NCBI GenBank assembly: GCA_001464065.1
Contig: LNDN01000086.1
Span: forward strand, 1-44,118
Origin: Acidobacteria bacterium Ga0077522
Lineage (GTDB): Bacteria; Acidobacteriota; Vicinamibacteria; Vicinamibacterales; Vicinamibacteraceae
Reading direction: 5' to 3'
Length of the DNA stretch: 44,118 nucleotides
Below the pieces are notes generated by a model. It worked only from the letters and a program-made list of their open reading frames with translations, was not told where the DNA came from and ran no database searches. Every line of letters starts with the position of its first letter. Within the stretch, counting starts at the first letter, position 1. Positions 10,255 to 18,169 of the stretch are shown here, in pieces. The translations under genes were made by a program, and so were the position numbers.

Positions 10255-11283
10255 TCAGCGAAGGCGGACGCGTGTCGTCCCGGCGGGCGCCAGCACGCTG
10301 CCGATGACGGCTGCGTCCACCCCGGCCGAGATGAGGGCGGCCAGGACGCGCGGGGCGGCCCCCGGGTCCACTGCGGCCAGCAGCCCTCCCGACGTCTGGG
10401 GGTCGAAGGCCAGGGCGACCAGATCCGCCGGGACGTCGCCTTCGTCGATCAGCGCGCCGAAATGTGCGCGGTTGTTGACCAGTCCGCCGGTGCGGTTGCC
10501 AAGGGCGAGCGCGAGGGCCCCCGGCAGCGCCGGTACGGCGGCCATGTCGATGACCAGAGTGACGTCACTGGCCGTGGCCATCTCGCAGCCGTGGCCGGCC
10601 AGGCCGAATCCGGTGACATCGGTGCAGCCGTGGACGGCTCCGCTGTCGATCAACACGTCAGCCGCGGCGCGGTTGGTCTGCTGCATCGAGGCCAGGGCCC
10701 CGGCGAGCACGGCCTCGTCGGTGCGCCCGAACTTGGCCGCGGTGGCGACGATGCCGGTGCCGATCGGCTTGGTGAGCACCAACACGTCGCCGGCTCGGGC
10801 CCCGCCGTTGGTCCACACGGCGGTCGGGGCCACGAGCCCGGTCACGGCATAGCCGAACTTGACCTCGGTGTCCTGGACGGTGTGTCCGCCGAGCAGGGCC
10901 ACGCCGCACTCCTGCAACACCGACAGGCCACCCGCGAAAATCGCCTTGACGATGGCCTGGTCGAAGTCGCGGGCGGGAAAGGCCGCAATCGCCAGCGCGG
11001 TGATCGGTCTTGCGCCCATCGCGTAGACGTCACTGATCGCGTTGGCCGCAGCGATGCGCCCGTACGCGTACGGGTCGTCGACGATGGGCGTGAAGAAGTC
11101 GACCGTCTGCACCAGCGCCACGTCCCCGACGACGAACACACCGGCATCGTCCGCGTCCCGGAAATCGACCAGGACACGAGGATCGGACGGCACGGGCAGA
11201 TCGCTCAGCACCTGAGCGAGCTCGCCAGCGGCGAGCTTGCTCGCTCAACCGGCGCAGGCGGCGTAGTCGGTCAGTCTCTTCAT
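10255..11283 (-). CDS. selD: Selenide, water dikinase SelD, selenocysteine-containing (in-frame UGA at codon 13)
   Basis: SelD makes selenophosphate from selenide and ATP, the selenium donor for selenocysteine and selenouridine synthesis. From the ATG at 11283 the reading is MKRLTDYAACAGUASKL, with UGA (11245-11247) as U13. This aligns with the E. coli N-terminus (RLTQYSHGAGCGCK): U13 sits at the catalytic Cys17 and K16 at Lys20. Downstream motifs are TVDFFTPIVDDPYAYGRIAA, ISDVYAMGARPI, LLGGHTVQD, CTDVTGFGLAGH and DPQTSGGLLAA. Without readthrough the frame would begin at a GTG at 11211 and lack the catalytic loop. The start overlaps the parB stop as ATGA, and a hairpin suited to a SECIS begins at the UGA. 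The product is 342 residues, the usual SelD size. selA, selB and selC are not in the window. Confidence 0.92.
11213..11247 (-). promoter_or_regulatory. Candidate bacterial SECIS hairpin in selD
   Basis: Starting at the UGA, the minus strand can fold as TGAGCG (11247-11242) pairing with CGCTCA (11218-11213), a 4-nt bulge AGCA, then AGCTCGCC (11237-11230) pairing with GGCGAGCT (11226-11219) around a GCT loop. That is 14 base pairs with one bulge. The first loop base is G, 16 nt after the UGA. As I recall the bacterial SECIS model, it needs a short apical loop with G in its first two positions about 16-37 nt downstream. Confidence 0.75.
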
Positions 11284-12284
11284 CGGGTCAGTGTCCGGCC
11301 TTGGGCCTTGGGTCTTCGGCGATTGGGTCTTCGGCGATTGGGTCTTCGGCGATTGGGTAGGGCCGGCTCTCCGAGCCGGCCGACGACGAGGTACTCGTAC
11401 AGGCGAATCAGCTCGTCCTCGTTGACGAAATCGATCTCGACGCGCCCGCCCTTGCCCCGGCGATGGATGTTGACGCGGGTGCCGAGCACGACACGGAGAC
11501 GCTCCTCGGCCTGCCGTGTGTGGACGTCTTTCTCGGGGACGTCGGGCTTCGGTTCGTCGGACGGGGGCTCGGACAACTTTCTGGCGAGCGCCTCGGTGGC
11601 GCGCACCGACAACCCGGCCGAGATCACCTGGTCGACGGCCTTGAGCAACGCGGCCGCATCCTCGACGGCCAGCAGGGCTCTCGCGTGGCCCATGGAGAGT
11701 TCCCCGCCAGCGACACGGGCGCGCACCTGCTCCGGCAGGCGGAGGAGGCGGAGGTGGTTGGCCACCGTCGCGCGGTCCTTGCCGACCGCGACGGCGATCT
11801 GCTCCTGGGTGAGGCCCGACTCCTCGCCAAGGCGCTTGTAGGCCAGGGCCTCCTCGATGGGATTGAGATCCTCGCGCTGGATGTTCTCGATGAGCGCGGT
11901 GCGCAGCAGGTTCTCGTCGCTGACGTCGGAGACGTGGACCGGCAGCTTCAGCAATCCGGCGATCTGCGCGGCGCGCCAGCGGCGCTCGCCGGCGACGATC
12001 TCGAACCGGTCGCCACGGCGGCGCACCACGATGGGCTGCACCAGCCCGGTGCTGCTTATGGACTCGGCCAGTTCCTGCAGACGAGCCTCATCGAAGCGCG
12101 TCCTCGGCTGCAACGGGTTGGGGTCGATCAGATCGAGGTCTACCTCCCGTTGTAGTTGCTTGGCATCGAACCCCGCCACGGCGGCAGGCGCTGGAGCCGG
12201 GACGGGTGAGGCAGCGGGCTTCTCGGGAATGAGGGCGCTGAGCCCCCGGCCGAGGGCGGGTCGACGATCGGGTTTCTGGGCCAC
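11280..12284 (-). CDS. parB: Chromosome partitioning protein ParB
   Basis: This 334-residue protein is the parS-binding CTPase clamp that loads the origin region for segregation. In order: N-terminal ParA-stimulating stretch (ALGRGLSALIP, about 10-20), CTP-binding motifs IVVRRRGDRFEIVAGERRWR and ENIQREDLNPIEEAL, helix-turn-helix LTQEQIAVAVGKDRATVANH, and a C-terminal dimerisation domain ending with the RVEIDFVNEDELIRLYEYL segment. I chose the GTG at 12284: AGGA precedes it and it lies 11 bp after parA. The last 30 or so residues (RRRPN repeats) are encoded by a palindrome and 15-bp tandem repeats and look like an acquired tail. The stop overlaps the selD ATG. Confidence 0.94.
   Translation of the reverse strand: MAQKPDRRPALGRGLSALIPEKPAASPVPAPAPAAVAGFDAKQLQREVDLDLIDPNPLQPRTRFDEARLQELAESISSTGLVQPIVVRRRGDRFEIVAGERRWRAAQIAGLLKLPVHVSDVSDENLLRTALIENIQREDLNPIEEALAYKRLGEESGLTQEQIAVAVGKDRATVANHLRLLRLPEQVRARVAGGELSMGHARALLAVEDAAALLKAVDQVISAGLSVRATEALARKLSEPPSDEPKPDVPEKDVHTRQAEERLRVVLGTRVNIHRRGKGGRVEIDFVNEDELIRLYEYLVVGRLGEPALPNRRRPNRRRPNRRRPKAQGRTLTR
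11311..11355. repeat. Three tandem 15-bp repeats in the parB 3' end
   Basis: Three exact copies of ggtcttcggcgattg occupy 11311-11355. On the minus strand they encode three copies of a five-residue Arg/Pro/Asn unit (NRRRP) in the ParB tail. Because the unit is a multiple of three, copy-number changes would keep the frame and the overlap with selD. Confidence 0.9.
11361..11381. repeat. Palindromic element inside the parB 3' end
   Basis: The 9-bp arms ggccggctc (11361-11369) and gagccggcc (11373-11381) flank a 3-nt loop. A near-identical palindrome lies downstream of serS at 40732-40750, so this looks like a dispersed element that has become coding (GRLGEPAL in ParB). Confidence 0.75.
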
Positions 12285-12295
12285 GGGTGTCCTGG

Positions 12296-13084
12296 TCAGG
12301 CCTTGGTCGCGGCGGCGCGACGAGGCACGGCGCCGTTGCGGGTCAGCAGTTCGTGCGCAAGCGAGACGTAGGCCTCGGCTCCGCGGGAACGGGGGTCGTA
12401 GAGCAGCACCGGCAGGCCATGACTGGGAGCCTCGGCCAGGCGGACGTTGCGCGGGATGACGGTGTCGAACACCTTCGACTCGAAGAACTCGCGAATCTCT
12501 CGCGCCACCTGCGCGCCCAGATTGGTCCGATCCCCGTACATCGTCAGGACGACGCCCTCGACGTCGAGGGTCGGGTTGAGATCCTGGCCGATGCGGGACA
12601 GCGTGGCCATCAAGTCCGCCAGGCCCTCGAGCGCGAAGTATTCGCAATGCAGCGGAATGAGCACGGTGTCGGCGGCGACCAGCGCGTTGAGCGTGAGCAG
12701 GCCGAGCGAGGGCGGCGTGTCGATGAGGATGAAGTCGTAGCGGTCGCGGAGCGGCGTGATGAGGCGCTTGAGGCGCTGCTCGCGCGCGTCCATGGTCACC
12801 AACTCCACCTCCGCGCCGGCGAGGTGACGGTCCGCGGGCACGAGATGGAGGTGATCGACGGCGGTCTGCAGGACGGGGAGTTCAGCGGCGCCGACGAGCG
12901 CCTCGTAGACGGTGTGCTCGGAACCGGCCTTCTGCCCCAGGCCGCTCGTCAGGTTGCCCTGCGGGTCCATGTCGATGACGAGCACGCGCTGATCGGCCAT
13001 CGCCAGCGACGCGGCGAGGTTGATCGTCGTGGTCGTCTTGCCGACGCCACCCTTCTGGTTGGACACCGCGATGATCTTGCTCAT
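12296..13084 (-). CDS. parA: Chromosome partitioning ATPase ParA (Soj)
   Basis: This 262-residue deviant-Walker ATPase works with ParB to move parS-bound origins. It has KGGVGKT at residues 11-17 with the signature lysine, DMDPQGNLTSGLG at about 39-51, and DFILIDTPPSLG for Walker B. It has no long N-terminal regulatory extension, as is usual for chromosomal Soj proteins. The gene lies 11 bp upstream of parB, and the three parS sites are 413-644 bp upstream of its start. Confidence 0.97.
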   Translation of the reverse strand: MSKIIAVSNQKGGVGKTTTTINLAASLAMADQRVLVIDMDPQGNLTSGLGQKAGSEHTVYEALVGAAELPVLQTAVDHLHLVPADRHLAGAEVELVTMDAREQRLKRLITPLRDRYDFILIDTPPSLGLLTLNALVAADTVLIPLHCEYFALEGLADLMATLSRIGQDLNPTLDVEGVVLTMYGDRTNLGAQVAREIREFFESKVFDTVIPRNVRLAEAPSHGLPVLLYDPRSRGAEAYVSLAHELLTRNGAVPRRAAATKA

Positions 13085-13496
13085 GGCCGGATTGGAGGCG
13101 TCGAGGGGTCACGATGCCGCGCGCTGGCCGGGGAGCGGTCACGACGCGATGGCGGGCAGCGACCGACCCGAAGCGAAACGGCAGGATACCACTGGCGAAC
13201 GGCCCTTGACGGCCCTCCTGCGGGGCTTGGTAAATGGAGATCCTCGCCAGCCCATGGGTTGTGCTCAGCTGTCTAGGGCAAGACATTTTTCACAGGCTCA
13301 GGGTTCAAGGCTCAGGGCTCACGCATTGGCCTTGGGCCTTGGAAACTTGGCCTTGAGGCTTTGGGGCTGGGGGCTTGGAGTCAGTCGAGCGCTGGGCCTT
13401 GGACACTGGGGCGTGGGGCTGGGAATTGGGGCTGGCGCTGGCCGGTGGTGTTTAGCGGGCCGGCAAAAGAAGCAACAGAGCCGGTGCGTGGGTGAT
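13085..13496. other. Non-coding parA upstream region with G-rich low-complexity sequence
   Basis: No convincing gene is present. From about 13286 to 13450 the plus strand is built of short degenerate units such as ggccttgg and ttggggctggg. At 13408-13431 there is a canonical G-quadruplex pattern: runs of 4, 4, 3 and 4 G with loops of 3, 2 and 4 nt. The start of this stretch presumably holds the parA promoter, but I see no clear hexamers. Confidence 0.6.
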
Positions 13497-13512
13497 TGTT
13501 CCACGTGGAACA
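13497..13512. promoter_or_regulatory. parS site 1
   Basis: The perfect 16-bp palindrome TGTTCCACGTGGAACA matches the conserved bacterial parS pattern (consensus TGTTTCACGTGAAACA, with symmetrical T-to-C and A-to-G changes). Two identical copies lie within the next 216 bp, next to parAB. Confidence 0.93.
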
Positions 13513-13608
13513 ATTCTCAAGCGAACCAGGCGACGGCGCTGCCCAGTCGATGACAAGGCGGTTGGCTGCATGAGCGCGTCCCACACCTTGTCCACGTCAG
13601 GAGTGGAG

Positions 13609-13624
13609 TGTTCCACGTGGAACA
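13609..13624. promoter_or_regulatory. parS site 2
   Basis: This is a second exact copy of TGTTCCACGTGGAACA, 112 bp from site 1. It lies between rsmG and parA in non-coding sequence. Confidence 0.93.
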
Positions 13625-13712
13625 CCAGCGATACCGGGCAGGCCCCAAGGAAGCCCGAGCCCGGCGACCTTGAGGGCAGCACCCAGGTCCGACAGGCGGT
13701 CAAGAGACGCGA

Positions 13713-13728
13713 TGTTCCACGTGGAACA
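13713..13728. promoter_or_regulatory. parS site 3
   Basis: This is a third exact copy of TGTTCCACGTGGAACA, 104 bp from site 2. It abuts the rsmG stop codon, which begins at the very next base. Confidence 0.93.
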
Positions 13729-14364
13729 TCACGTGTTCTTCCGAATCAACAGGAGCCTGCTGTCCAGGGCGGTCACCAGCGGCATTTCCCGCTCAATCTC
13801 CAGGGGCGCAAAGACCTCTGGTTGCGGTTGTCCGCCACTGAGGAACCACAGCTGCTGCCCCTGCCGGCGCAGGGCGGCTCCGAACAACTGCACGTGCTCG
13901 ATGTCGGCCCGAACAGCCCGGATCGAGATGACATCCACGGATCCATGCATGCCAGGGCGAGACAACACCTGCTCGAAGCGGCCTGTCTCGACGGAGGCCT
14001 CCACCAGGCCAAGATGGCGCACGACCTCGCGCAGGAACACCGACTTGCGGGTCTTGACCTCGATCATGGTGAGCGCCAATTCCGGGCGGGCCACCTTGAG
14101 AGGAATCGCCGGCGAACCGCCTCCGGACCCGATATCGACCAGTACGCGGGCCGACGCATCGATGGCGGCCGACGCGACAACCGGCTCCACGATGAGGCGG
14201 TCCACCGCGTTGTCCGGTTCGTCCAGCGCCGTGAGGTTCATGCGCGCGTTCCAGCGCCTCAGCAGCGCCAGGTACTCGCCCAGTTGATGGAGCTGCGCGT
14301 CGTTGACTCTCGCCCCGGCACCCTGCAGCCGGTTCGCGATACGAGTGGTGTCGTCGTTCATCAT
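13729..14364 (-). CDS. rsmG: 16S rRNA (guanine-527-N7)-methyltransferase RsmG
   Basis: This roughly 211-residue SAM-dependent methyltransferase modifies G527 of 16S rRNA. The family core is visible: RRWNARMNLTALDEPD (about 35-50), the SAM-binding segment VLVDIGSGGGSPAIPLKVA, then IEVKTRKSVFLREVVRHLGL and ISIRAVRADIE. Possible starts are GTG at 14370, ATG at 14364 and ATG at 14361; none has a clear ribosome-binding site, so the start is approximate. It lies between mnmG and the parS cluster, its usual place in the ori block. Confidence 0.93.
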   Translation of the reverse strand: MMNDDTTRIANRLQGAGARVNDAQLHQLGEYLALLRRWNARMNLTALDEPDNAVDRLIVEPVVASAAIDASARVLVDIGSGGGSPAIPLKVARPELALTMIEVKTRKSVFLREVVRHLGLVEASVETGRFEQVLSRPGMHGSVDVISIRAVRADIEHVQLFGAALRRQGQQLWFLSGGQPQPEVFAPLEIEREMPLVTALDSRLLLIRKNT

Positions 14365-14421
14365 GTGCACGCGGGTCGAACGCCAGACGAACCCTGCCTC
14401 CAGGCTGGAAGGCGGGACGTC

Positions 14422-16320
14422 TCAGTCCGCCGAGGTCCCTCCAGAAGAGATGCCGTCGCTGACTGCACGAGACGCTCCGGACCGGCGCGCAATCGCCACG
14501 GAGATGAGGGACAGCGCGGCCGGGGTGATACCCGGAATGGACGATGCCAGCGCCACGGTGGCGGGGCGCGCCTCGGCGAGGCGCAGTTGAAGCTCGCGAG
14601 ACAGACCGGGGAGCCCGTCGAACGAGAACTGCGCTGGTACTCGCTGCGATGCATACCGCTCGGCCCGAAGCACGTCCCGCTCCTCCCGCCGCAGATAGCC
14701 GACGTACCGGCAGTCTGCGTCCAGCGACGCGATGTCCAACGAGGGCGTCAGGGGGTCGAGGTCGAGCGCGAGACCACCCTCCCCTGCCACAAGGGCAGAG
14801 AGGCGGATCTCCGGATTTCGCAGGGCCTCCGACGCAGGTACGCGACCACCAGACGGCACGCGCACCAGTGTGCTCGCGAGCGTCACCGTGTTCCGTTCGT
14901 ATCTGGCCTTTCGCGCCTCGAACCTGGCCCAACGGTCGTCCGTCACCGTCCCAAGCGCTCGACCCACCGGTGTCAGGCGGAGATCGGCGTTGTCGATGCG
15001 CAGGCGCAAGCGATGCTCCGCCCTGGACGTGAACATCCGGTAGGGTTCGAGACAGCCCCGCGTGACCAGATCGTCGACCAGGATGCCGATGTACGCCTCA
15101 TGGCGCCCGAGCACGACGGGCGGACGGTCCGTCGCTCGCAGGCCGGCATTGGCCCCAGCCACCCACCCCTGTGCGGCCGCTTCCTCGTAGCCAGACGTTC
15201 CGTTGATTTGGCCCGCTAGATATAGCCCCACAACGCTCTTCACCTCCAACGTATGGTGGAGAGCCGTCGGCTGCACGAAGTCGTACTCCACCGCATAGCC
15301 AGGACGCATGAGCTCGGCGGACTCCAGCCCGGGCAGCGCCCTGACCACATCCTGCTGGACCTCTGCCGGAAGGCTCATCGAGTAGCCGTTGACGTAGACC
15401 TCGTCCACGTCCAGGCCCTCCGGCTCGAGGAACAGCTGATGCGTCTCCTTGTCGGGGAATCGCATGATCTTGTCCTCGAGCGACGGGCAGTACCGCGGGC
15501 CCGTCCCCGTGATCTGGCCGTTGTAGAGCGGAGACAACGCGATGTGCGTGCGCACGAGCGCATGCACCGCCGCGGTCGTCCGCACCGTGTGGCAGCAGAT
15601 CTGCGGCAACGGCAACGACTCGGTCGCAAAGGACAACGGTACGGGCTCGGCATCACCCGGTTGCTCGTCGAGCACCGTGAAGTCGATCGACCGTCGGTGA
15701 ATCCGCGGCGGCGTCCCGGTCTTCAGGCGCCCACCCGGCAACCCGAGGGCACGAATCGACGCGGCCAGCTCCACGGCCGCTGGTTCGTCGTAGCGGCCCG
15801 CCCGGCGCGTCAGCGGCCCGACGTGCACCAGGCCGTCCAGAAACGTCCCGGTCGTCACCACCACCTGCGCGGCCGTGATGACGTGACCGCCCTGCAAGCG
15901 GACGCCTCGGACGCGCCCGCCTTCGACGATGACGGCCGATACGTGTCCATAGGCCAGCGTGATCCCGGGGGCCTGCTCGAGTCTCGTGCGGACGGCGGCC
16001 GCGTACCGTCGCTTGTCGGCCTGGGCTCTGGGCGCCCAGACGGCCGGTCCCCGACTCCGGTTGAGCAGGCGGAACTGGATGCCTGTGGCGTCGATCGCCT
16101 CGCCCATCAGCCCACCGAGCGCATCGATCTCCCGGACGAGGTGTCCTTTCGCCGTGCCACCGATGGCCGGATTGCACGGCATCTGCCCGATGGTCTCGGC
16201 AGACAGCGTGCAGACCACCACGGCCGCGCCCAGACGCGCCGCGGCCCAGGCGGCCTCGACACCGGCATGACCGGCGCCAATCACCACGACATCCGCACGC
16301 GAAGGCAGGGGCTCAGGCAT
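14422..16320 (-). CDS. mnmG: tRNA uridine-5-carboxymethylaminomethyl modification enzyme MnmG (GidA)
   Basis: This 632-residue FAD protein forms a complex with MnmE to install the cmnm5 group on wobble U34 of certain tRNAs. The N-terminal FAD-binding motif [20 protein letters not shown] is at about 11-30, and the diagnostic [20 protein letters not shown] follows at about 48-67. The conserved [16 protein letters not shown] lies in the C-terminal half, followed by the helical C-terminal domain that contacts MnmE. The ATG at 16320 follows the mnmE stop directly (TGAATG), so the two partner proteins are translationally coupled. Confidence 0.97.
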   Translation of the reverse strand: MPEPLPSRADVVVIGAGHAGVEAAWAAARLGAAVVVCTLSAETIGQMPCNPAIGGTAKGHLVREIDALGGLMGEAIDATGIQFRLLNRSRGPAVWAPRAQADKRRYAAAVRTRLEQAPGITLAYGHVSAVIVEGGRVRGVRLQGGHVITAAQVVVTTGTFLDGLVHVGPLTRRAGRYDEPAAVELAASIRALGLPGGRLKTGTPPRIHRRSIDFTVLDEQPGDAEPVPLSFATESLPLPQICCHTVRTTAAVHALVRTHIALSPLYNGQITGTGPRYCPSLEDKIMRFPDKETHQLFLEPEGLDVDEVYVNGYSMSLPAEVQQDVVRALPGLESAELMRPGYAVEYDFVQPTALHHTLEVKSVVGLYLAGQINGTSGYEEAAAQGWVAGANAGLRATDRPPVVLGRHEAYIGILVDDLVTRGCLEPYRMFTSRAEHRLRLRIDNADLRLTPVGRALGTVTDDRWARFEARKARYERNTVTLASTLVRVPSGGRVPASEALRNPEIRLSALVAGEGGLALDLDPLTPSLDIASLDADCRYVGYLRREERDVLRAERYASQRVPAQFSFDGLPGLSRELQLRLAEARPATVALASSIPGITPAALSLISVAIARRSGASRAVSDGISSGGTSAD

Positions 16321-17679
16321 TCACTTGCCGATACAGAACGTCGCGAAGATTGTCTCCAGCACGTCCTCCGCGCTCTCCACTCCACGCAGATCGGACAGCG
16401 CTCTCAGCGCATCGCCCAGATCCGCCAGCACGTACTCCTCGGACCCGCCGGCTGCCGCGGTCTCTTCGGCGCGGGCGAGCGCGGCCGCGCACTCCCCTAC
16501 CAGCGAGCGGTGACGCGCCCGCGTCAGCGTCTCGCCTTCCCACGTCACGCGCCCGAGCACTCCGGCGAGCGCCTCGCCGAGTCGGTCGATGCCGGTGCCT
16601 TCCGTGGCGCTCACCGGAATCGCGTCAGGCGGCGCCCACTCCGGACGGGCGGCGGCGGAAGCACCCCACACGTCCACCTTGTTCAGCACGCACACGCGGC
16701 CCCGGCCGTCGAGCGACTCCCAGAGCGACCGACCCTCCTCGAGCGCGTCCACGCCCGCCGACGGATCGACCACCACGATCACCAGGTCGGCGGCAGCCAT
16801 GCTCTGCTCTGCCCGTGCCACCCCTTCGCGCTCGACGTGATCGTCGGTGTCGCGCAGTCCGGCCGTATCCGCCAACGTCACCGGCACCCCGCCAAGGGCG
16901 ATCGACTCGGTCAGCAGGTCCCGCGTCGTCCCCGCCGTGGGCCCGACGATGGCGCGTGCGCGTCCCAGCAAGGCATTGAACACGCTCGACTTGCCGGCAT
17001 TGGGGCGGCCCGCGACGACAACCAGGGCCCCGTCATGAAGGCGACGCCCGGCTGAGGCCGATCCGAGGAGACGCACGCATGTCTCCTGGAGCATCCGCAG
17101 CCGACCGACGACCGCCTCCGGTGCGATGAAATGAAAGCCTTCGTCGGGAAAATCCAGGGAGGCCTCGAGCAAGGCCCGCAAGGCGGCGATCTCGTCGCCC
17201 ATGGCGCGAATCGCCTCGCTCAAGGTGCCGTCGAGGTGGGACGACGCCACCCGCACCTGCGCGGGGGTCGTTGCCGCCACCAGGTCGGCCACGGCCTCCG
17301 CCTGCAGAAGGTCGAGGCGCCCGTGGAGGTAGGCCCGATAGGTGAACTCGCCGGGACTGGCAAGGCGGGCCCCGGCCTCGAGGCAGGCCTGCAGCACGGC
17401 ATCCACGATGACAGGGCTGCCGTGCGTGGTGATCTCCACGGCATCCTCGCCGGTGAACGAATGCGGCGCGACGTAGGTGGTGATCACCGCCGAGTCCGAG
17501 AGGTCGCCCGGCAACCGCAGCCTCGTGTGGGTGGCCACGCGCGGACGAAAGACCGGCCGACCGCTCAGACGCCTGGCGACGTCGAGCGCACCGTGTCCAC
17601 TCAACCTCACGAGCGCGAGCGCGCCGCGCCCGGGAGGTGTGGCCAGCGCGACGATGAGGGACCCGGTCTCCGGGGCCAT
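16321..17679 (-). CDS. mnmE: tRNA modification GTPase MnmE (TrmE)
   Basis: This 452-residue GTPase is the partner of MnmG. It has an N-terminal tetrahydrofolate-binding domain (SLIVALATPPGRGALALVRL), the PHSFTGEDAVEITTHGSPV segment, and a helical domain interrupted by a G domain: GRPNAGKS (224-231), GTTRD, DTAGLRD and NKVD. It ends FCIGK with the conserved C-terminal cysteine. The frame is open far upstream, but the ATG at 17679 gives the family N-terminus and lies 14 bp after khpB. There is no gap to mnmG. Confidence 0.96.
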   Translation of the reverse strand: MAPETGSLIVALATPPGRGALALVRLSGHGALDVARRLSGRPVFRPRVATHTRLRLPGDLSDSAVITTYVAPHSFTGEDAVEITTHGSPVIVDAVLQACLEAGARLASPGEFTYRAYLHGRLDLLQAEAVADLVAATTPAQVRVASSHLDGTLSEAIRAMGDEIAALRALLEASLDFPDEGFHFIAPEAVVGRLRMLQETCVRLLGSASAGRRLHDGALVVVAGRPNAGKSSVFNALLGRARAIVGPTAGTTRDLLTESIALGGVPVTLADTAGLRDTDDHVEREGVARAEQSMAAADLVIVVVDPSAGVDALEEGRSLWESLDGRGRVCVLNKVDVWGASAAARPEWAPPDAIPVSATEGTGIDRLGEALAGVLGRVTWEGETLTRARHRSLVGECAAALARAEETAAAGGSEEYVLADLGDALRALSDLRGVESAEDVLETIFATFCIGK

Positions 17680-17693
17680 CGCACCGGGAGCCG

Positions 17694-18152
17694 TCAGCGC
17701 GGCGAGATGAGCACGGTCTTCACGAGACCATCGCCCTGGCTCTCGGACGTCACGTCCGGATCGAGCGACACCTCGAGGTGCACGAGCCGACGCGAATAGG
17801 AATTGAGCGGACCCATCTCCTGCGGTTGCCGCGTCATCTTCGCCCGCTCGATCATGAACTTGGCCATCTGCCGCAGCTCGGCGTCCTTGCCCTTCCGGAA
17901 GTCGAGGCAGTCGACCACGATGCGACCATCGCGCCCGGTCTGGTCGCGCCAGATGCTGTTGACCAGGTGCTGCAGCGCGTCGAGCGCTTCGCCCTTCCGC
18001 CGCACGAGGAGCTCCCCTTCCTCGCCGCTGATGTCGACCCGCACGCCGTCCGCGGTGACCTGGGGCGTGACCGTCACGGTCACGCCCATCGCGGTGACGA
18101 CGTTGCGGACGAACTCGCCAATCTGCTCGTGAAGATTCGGGTCGTTGGTCAT
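17694..18152 (-). CDS. khpB: RNA-binding protein KhpB/Jag (KH and R3H domains)
   Basis: This 152-residue protein has a KH domain (about 35-95, with VRRKGEALDALQHLVNSI) followed by an R3H domain (about 95-150, with MTRQPQEMGPLNSYSRRLVH). The N-terminal Jag_N domain of Firmicutes homologues is absent. Family members bind RNA and influence cell division and envelope growth in some bacteria. The ATG at 18152 lies 17 bp after yidC and 14 bp before mnmE, the conserved ori-block position that supports the assignment. Confidence 0.93.
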   Translation of the reverse strand: MTNDPNLHEQIGEFVRNVVTAMGVTVTVTPQVTADGVRVDISGEEGELLVRRKGEALDALQHLVNSIWRDQTGRDGRIVVDCLDFRKGKDAELRQMAKFMIERAKMTRQPQEMGPLNSYSRRLVHLEVSLDPDVTSESQGDGLVKTVLISPR

Positions 18153-18169
18153 GGCTGCTGGTCCGGAGC

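Noticed and set aside
10255-11211. selD starting at the GTG at 11211 (318 residues)
   Set aside because: It lacks the catalytic Cys/Sec and Lys. The upstream frame with one UGA restores both and begins at an ATG overlapping parB.
13319-13584. Short open frames around the parS and low-complexity region
   Set aside because: They translate repeats and parS palindromes, and no protein family is visible.
13492-15219. A 575-codon plus-strand frame opposite rsmG and mnmG
   Set aside because: It is antisense to two conserved genes and contains no recognisable domain.
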